Below, one piece after another: positions 60,521 through 64,000 of a stretch of DNA of 64,000 nucleotides. The notes under the pieces are model-generated. The model was not told the DNA's origin and did not search any database. It saw nothing but the letters and a program-made list of their open reading frames with translations. This stretch comes from Saprospiraceae bacterium UBA7687 (GTDB lineage Bacteria > Bacteroidota > Bacteroidia > Chitinophagales > Saprospiraceae). The stretch lies in assembly GCA_002482845.1 (NCBI GenBank), contig DLGT01000172.1:1-64000 (forward strand). The letters run 5' to 3'. Numbering within the stretch: the stretch's first letter is position 1; each line of letters begins with the position of its first letter. Position numbers and translations under genes: made by a program.

Positions 60521-62536
60521 ATGTCTTATAGCTTAACATCCCATTACAAACCAACAGGCGATCAGCCAAGGGCAATCGAACAACTCATAGCGGGCCTAAA
60601 GAAAAACGAACGTGCCCAAGTATTGCTTGGTGTCACAGGTTCAGGTAAGACTTTTACCATGGCCAATGTGATCGCTGAAATGGGAAGACCGACCTTGGTA
60701 TTGACCCATAATAAAACATTGACGGCACAGTTGTACGCAGAGTTGTGCGAGTTTTTTCCTGATAATGCAGTGGAGTATTTCGTGTCCTATTACGATTACT
60801 ACCAACCAGAAGCTTATATCACCCATTCCGACACCTATATCGAAAAAGATCTTCAGATCAATGAAGAAATTGATAAACTCAGACTGAGAGCGACATCATC
60901 ACTTTTGTCAGGTAGAAGAGACGTGATCATAGTCTCATCCGTGTCTTGTATATATGGTATGGGAAATCCGGAAGACTATAAAACAGGAATCATCAGGATA
61001 GAAAAAGGCCAAGTCATCAGTCGAAATGCTTTTTTGTATAGTCTAGTCCAGAGTTTGTATAGTCGTACGGAGACAGATTTTAGACGTGGTACTTTCCGTG
61101 TGAAGGGCGACACTGTTGATATCAATCTGCCTTATGTGGACTATGGGTATAGAGTTATTTTTTTTGGTGATGAAATAGAAATCATAGAGCAACTAGAAAT
61201 AGAAAGTGGCAAACGAATCACTGCCCTTGAACACGCTGCCATCTTCCCTGCCAATCTTTATGTAGCGCCCAAAGATAGACTGAATGCGGTCATTCGCGAT
61301 ATAGAAGATGAACTCCATAATCATGAAAAATTCTTTGAAGCCGAAGGCAGATACCTCGAAGCACAAAGAATTAAAGAACGTGTGACCTTTGATCTAGAAA
61401 TGATCAGAGAATTGGGGTATTGTAATGGTATAGAAAATTACTCTCGATTTTTTGATGGACGTAGGCAAGGTACAAGACCATTTTGTTTGTTGGATTATTT
61501 TCCACAAGATTACTTAATGATTATAGATGAGAGCCATCAAACATTGCCACAAGTGCGTGGTATGTGGGGTGGCGATAGAGCAAGGAAGATAAATCTTGTC
61601 AACTTTGGCTTTAGACTTCCTTCTGCAATGGACAATAGACCACTGAGTTTTGAAGAGTTTGAGTCAGTTATCAATCAAGTGATTTACGTAAGTGCCACAC
61701 CCGGAGACTTCGAGTTAGAACAAACAGAAGGTATCGTTGTGGAGCAGATAGTTAGACCTACTGGATTACTAGATCCACCAATAGAAGTACGTCCTAGTCT
61801 CAATCAAATAGATGACTTACTAGAAGAAATCCAAAAAAGGATTGAGAAAGATGAACGAGTCTTGGTCACTACACTGACAAAACGTATGGCTGAAGAACTT
61901 ACCAAGTACCTGACAAAACTAAATATAAAAGTGCGCTACATCCACTCCGAAGTAGATACGATGGATAGGGTAGAGATCATACGAGATTTGAGATTGGGAG
62001 AGTTTGATGTGTTGGTAGGTGTCAATTTATTGAGAGAAGGATTGGATTTACCAGAAGTATCATTAGTAGCAGTATTGGATGCGGACAAAGAAGGTTTTTT
62101 GAGAAATAACAGGTCATTGACGCAGACAGCGGGTAGAGCTGCAAGGAATTCTAATGGATTGGTAATATTTTATGCAGACAAAGTCACAGGTAGTATGCAG
62201 ATGACTATGGATGAGACCAATAGAAGACGAGCCATCCAAATAGCTTATAATCAAGAACATAATATCTCGCCGACGACCATATTTAAGTCCAAAGAAGATA
62301 TCATGGCCCAAAAATCTATCCTAGATATCAGAGGCAAAAAACCAGTTGCCTACATCGAGCCAGATGCAAGCGATAGCCTAGCAGCTGATCCTATCATTGC
62401 ATACATGTCCAAAGATCAATTGTCAAAATTGATCTCGGATACAGAAATCAAAATGAAAAAAGCAGCCAAGGATTTGGATTTCATCACTGCGGCTCAATTA
62501 AGAGATGAGCTTCTGTCACTTAAGAAGAAATTGTAG
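60521..62536 (+). CDS. uvrB: Excinuclease ABC subunit B
   Basis: 671 residues. Helicase motif I is GVTGSGKTFTMANV, the DNA-separating beta-hairpin YYDYYQPEAYI, motif II DESHQTLPQ, and motif VI QTAGRAARNSNG. The C-terminal UVR domain (about 630-671) ends DFITAAQLRDELLSLKKK and binds UvrC. Full length and highly conserved. UvrB verifies DNA damage and loads UvrC. It is the first plus-strand housekeeping gene after the array and marks its right edge. Confidence 0.98.
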   Translation: MSYSLTSHYKPTGDQPRAIEQLIAGLKKNERAQVLLGVTGSGKTFTMANVIAEMGRPTLVLTHNKTLTAQLYAELCEFFPDNAVEYFVSYYDYYQPEAYITHSDTYIEKDLQINEEIDKLRLRATSSLLSGRRDVIIVSSVSCIYGMGNPEDYKTGIIRIEKGQVISRNAFLYSLVQSLYSRTETDFRRGTFRVKGDTVDINLPYVDYGYRVIFFGDEIEIIEQLEIESGKRITALEHAAIFPANLYVAPKDRLNAVIRDIEDELHNHEKFFEAEGRYLEAQRIKERVTFDLEMIRELGYCNGIENYSRFFDGRRQGTRPFCLLDYFPQDYLMIIDESHQTLPQVRGMWGGDRARKINLVNFGFRLPSAMDNRPLSFEEFESVINQVIYVSATPGDFELEQTEGIVVEQIVRPTGLLDPPIEVRPSLNQIDDLLEEIQKRIEKDERVLVTTLTKRMAEELTKYLTKLNIKVRYIHSEVDTMDRVEIIRDLRLGEFDVLVGVNLLREGLDLPEVSLVAVLDADKEGFLRNNRSLTQTAGRAARNSNGLVIFYADKVTGSMQMTMDETNRRRAIQIAYNQEHNISPTTIFKSKEDIMAQKSILDIRGKKPVAYIEPDASDSLAADPIIAYMSKDQLSKLISDTEIKMKKAAKDLDFITAAQLRDELLSLKKKL

Positions 62537-62602
62537 GCTTATGATAACCTATAAAAACTTATAGATAATTGGTATAAAATTTAGGAATTTAGTTTTAATT
62601 AA

Positions 62603-62610
62603 TACTTTTG
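62603..62610 (+). promoter_or_regulatory. -7 box of the 271-aa gene
   Basis: TACTTTTG fits TAnnTTTG, 30 nt before the ATG at 62641. Confidence 0.5.
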
Positions 62611-62640
62611 CGGTTCATTTTAAAACTAAATTAATAATTT

Positions 62641-63456
62641 ATGAACACTTTTTTACGAATTGTAACTATAAGTTGCGTGTTAGCTTTTTCTCAATCGGTC
62701 ATGGCGAATGGTTTTGATGACTTTTTTAAACCAAAAAAGAAAGCTTCATCGTCTTTGCCTGATAGGTATAGAAGTCTTGGTATAAAATTCGGACCGAGAA
62801 CATTGAATACCGATCCAGGAACCATTGTTACTTCATTTTTGGATGAGTCTCCTGCCCCAGATTTCTTTTCTGCCAATACGGTTGTAGAAGATAGTTATAA
62901 CAGTTTTGGTCTTCAGATTGACTACAGTTGGAGAAGGTATAGTGGCTTAAGCCATAGTTTATTTATCGACTTGTCATTAGGTGAAAATTTTGGTGGATTG
63001 TTCGAATATTCTATTGGATGGAGCATTCCTGTTGCTTTAGGAAGTAAATTTTTAATCGTCAGACCCAATATTGGTCTTGGATTTGGAAATTATGGGTTTG
63101 GCCTTGGGTCTATTGAAAATACCACTGGGTATATTCAAGTGGGTGAAAGTATTTTTGAAGAAGCAGAATTGCCTATTACGCTAAAAAGCCAAATATTGGT
63201 ATTTTCTCCACAAGTAGACCTAAGATATACGTTATCACCAAATTTTCATATCACAGGTCAGATTTCGTACGACAGTGCTTCAGGTAATAGCAATCCAAAG
63301 CTAGTTTTCGAAGGTGAAGGAGGCACTGCTGAAAAAGAAATAGATACTGATAATCCTTCTGTTACTTTTAATGGAGAAAAAATAACTTCACTGCCATACA
63401 AGGCTGGTGGATTAAGACTTTCCATAGGTGCTGCATACACATGGAATATTGATTAA
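62641..63456 (+). CDS. Secreted outer-membrane-barrel-like protein
   Basis: 271 residues with a Sec signal peptide (MNTFLRIVTISCVLAFSQSVMA). After a charged linker (FFKPKKKASSSLPDRYRS) come alternating hydrophobic strands with Tyr and Gly (LFIDLSLGENFGGLFEYSIGW, RPNIGLGFGNYGFGLGSI). The C-terminus ends AYTWNID, typical of barrels that end near an aromatic residue. Probably an 8-strand outer-membrane barrel. No family assigned. Confidence 0.75.
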   Translation: MNTFLRIVTISCVLAFSQSVMANGFDDFFKPKKKASSSLPDRYRSLGIKFGPRTLNTDPGTIVTSFLDESPAPDFFSANTVVEDSYNSFGLQIDYSWRRYSGLSHSLFIDLSLGENFGGLFEYSIGWSIPVALGSKFLIVRPNIGLGFGNYGFGLGSIENTTGYIQVGESIFEEAELPITLKSQILVFSPQVDLRYTLSPNFHITGQISYDSASGNSNPKLVFEGEGGTAEKEIDTDNPSVTFNGEKITSLPYKAGGLRLSIGAAYTWNID

Positions 63457-63586
63457 GCTTGCGTTTGTAGACTATCTTAGTACTTTGGGCTTCAAAATGA
63501 ATAAATAATATTTCATTTTTTTCAGAAATAAATTTTTTTGTTGTACTTTGCATCAATTATTTAACAAATCAAAAAGGATCAAATAT

Positions 63587-64000
63587 ATGATGAATGAAAG
63601 TGTCCAATCGATAATGATAAAGGACTTAATCACATTAGGGCCAGAAAGTACTTTGGCACATGTCAAAGATATTTTTAAAACAAAACGTATCCACCACATT
63701 CCCATAGTAGATGAAGGCAAATTGGTAGGATTGGTAACCACCTATGATTTATGGATAAATAGTCCAAATCATGAAAACTATGACCATATTCAAGTTAAAG
63801 ACATCATGTCAAAAAAACTTGTGAAGTTGGAAATAGATGATAAGGTGGGAACAGCAGCTGAATTGTTTCTAGACAATCGTTTTCACGCATTGCCTGTAGT
63901 GGACAATGGTATGTTGGTAGGATTGGTTACGACATTTGATGTACTAAGATACGAATTTAAAAAAGAATATCCTGAGCCTATCTTATACAAAGACGTATTG
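63587..64000 (+). CDS. CBS-domain protein, 3' end outside the window
   Basis: 138 codons from ATG 63587 to the window edge, without a stop. Two CBS motifs are clear: IMIKDLITLGPESTLAHVKD... ending IVDEGKLVGLVTTYDLW, and IMSKKLVKLEIDDKVGTAAE... ending VVDNGMLVGLVTTFDVL. A CBS pair binds adenosine nucleotides and regulates a partner; a stand-alone two-CBS protein is common in Bacteroidota. A GTACTTTG -7-like sequence is at about 63543-63550. Confidence 0.9.
   Translation, partial: MMNESVQSIMIKDLITLGPESTLAHVKDIFKTKRIHHIPIVDEGKLVGLVTTYDLWINSPNHENYDHIQVKDIMSKKLVKLEIDDKVGTAAELFLDNRFHALPVVDNGMLVGLVTTFDVLRYEFKKEYPEPILYKDVL

Overview
The window is AT-rich chromosomal DNA from a member of the Bacteroidota, most likely a Saprospiria-like lineage. 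The evidence is recurrent TAnnTTTG -7 boxes with TTTG about 19-20 nt upstream and no obvious Shine-Dalgarno sites, a type IX secretion (T9SS) sorting domain on a secreted amylase, a DUF5686 outer-membrane protein, LytS/LytTR-type two-component genes, a CreD/HTH_34 module and a DUF6624 protein. The genus cannot be set from the sequence alone.

Layout. 1-6.4 kb: the end of a lipoprotein gene, two mini-ORFs, an AspT-type transporter, and a CreD membrane module whose winged-helix regulator probably binds two copies of ACTTTG-N5-CAAAGT. 6.5-10.3 kb: a DNA methyltransferase overlapping a small PD-(D/E)XK-like ORF, a likely restriction or defence pair. 10.5-19 kb: two tandem LytS-like kinases and, 4.4 kb further on, a LytTR response regulator. 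Both transcription units carry the same direct-repeat element 3-4 nt upstream of their -33 boxes. DUF6624, a KamA-type radical SAM enzyme and a dead AAA ATPase gene lie between them. 19-34 kb: an S9 peptidase, a sulfide-quinone-reductase/TusE/DsrE2 sulfur cluster, an ABC exporter, a TetR regulator with a 38-bp palindrome, a DUF5686 protein and a T9SS GH13 enzyme. 33.9-39.7 kb: an Rpn nuclease and a compact cluster of aspartyl protease, ATP-grasp-like protein, class I glutamine amidotransferase, ATP-grasp ligase and esterase, probably making or modifying an amide-linked metabolite.

40.4-44.1 kb holds a ParDE toxin-antitoxin pair and an IS91-family element with its own tyrosine recombinase, inserted in a membrane-protein gene. 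From 44.2 to 60.3 kb every convincing gene is on the minus strand and the functions are unrelated. Five genes have an attC-like imperfect palindrome (ends TAAC...GTTA) directly at their 3' end, and six have a near-identical promoter/leader (TTTG-N19/20-TAGCTTTG) at their 5' end. This looks like an integron-type gene-cassette array without an integrase in view (CALIN-like) in which many cassettes carry a standard promoter. It also contains a 420-bp degenerate array in strict 21-bp phase. Past the array are uvrB, an outer-membrane-type protein and the start of a CBS-domain protein.

No rRNA, tRNA or CRISPR array was recognised. Family names come from reading the protein sequences; no database search was possible.
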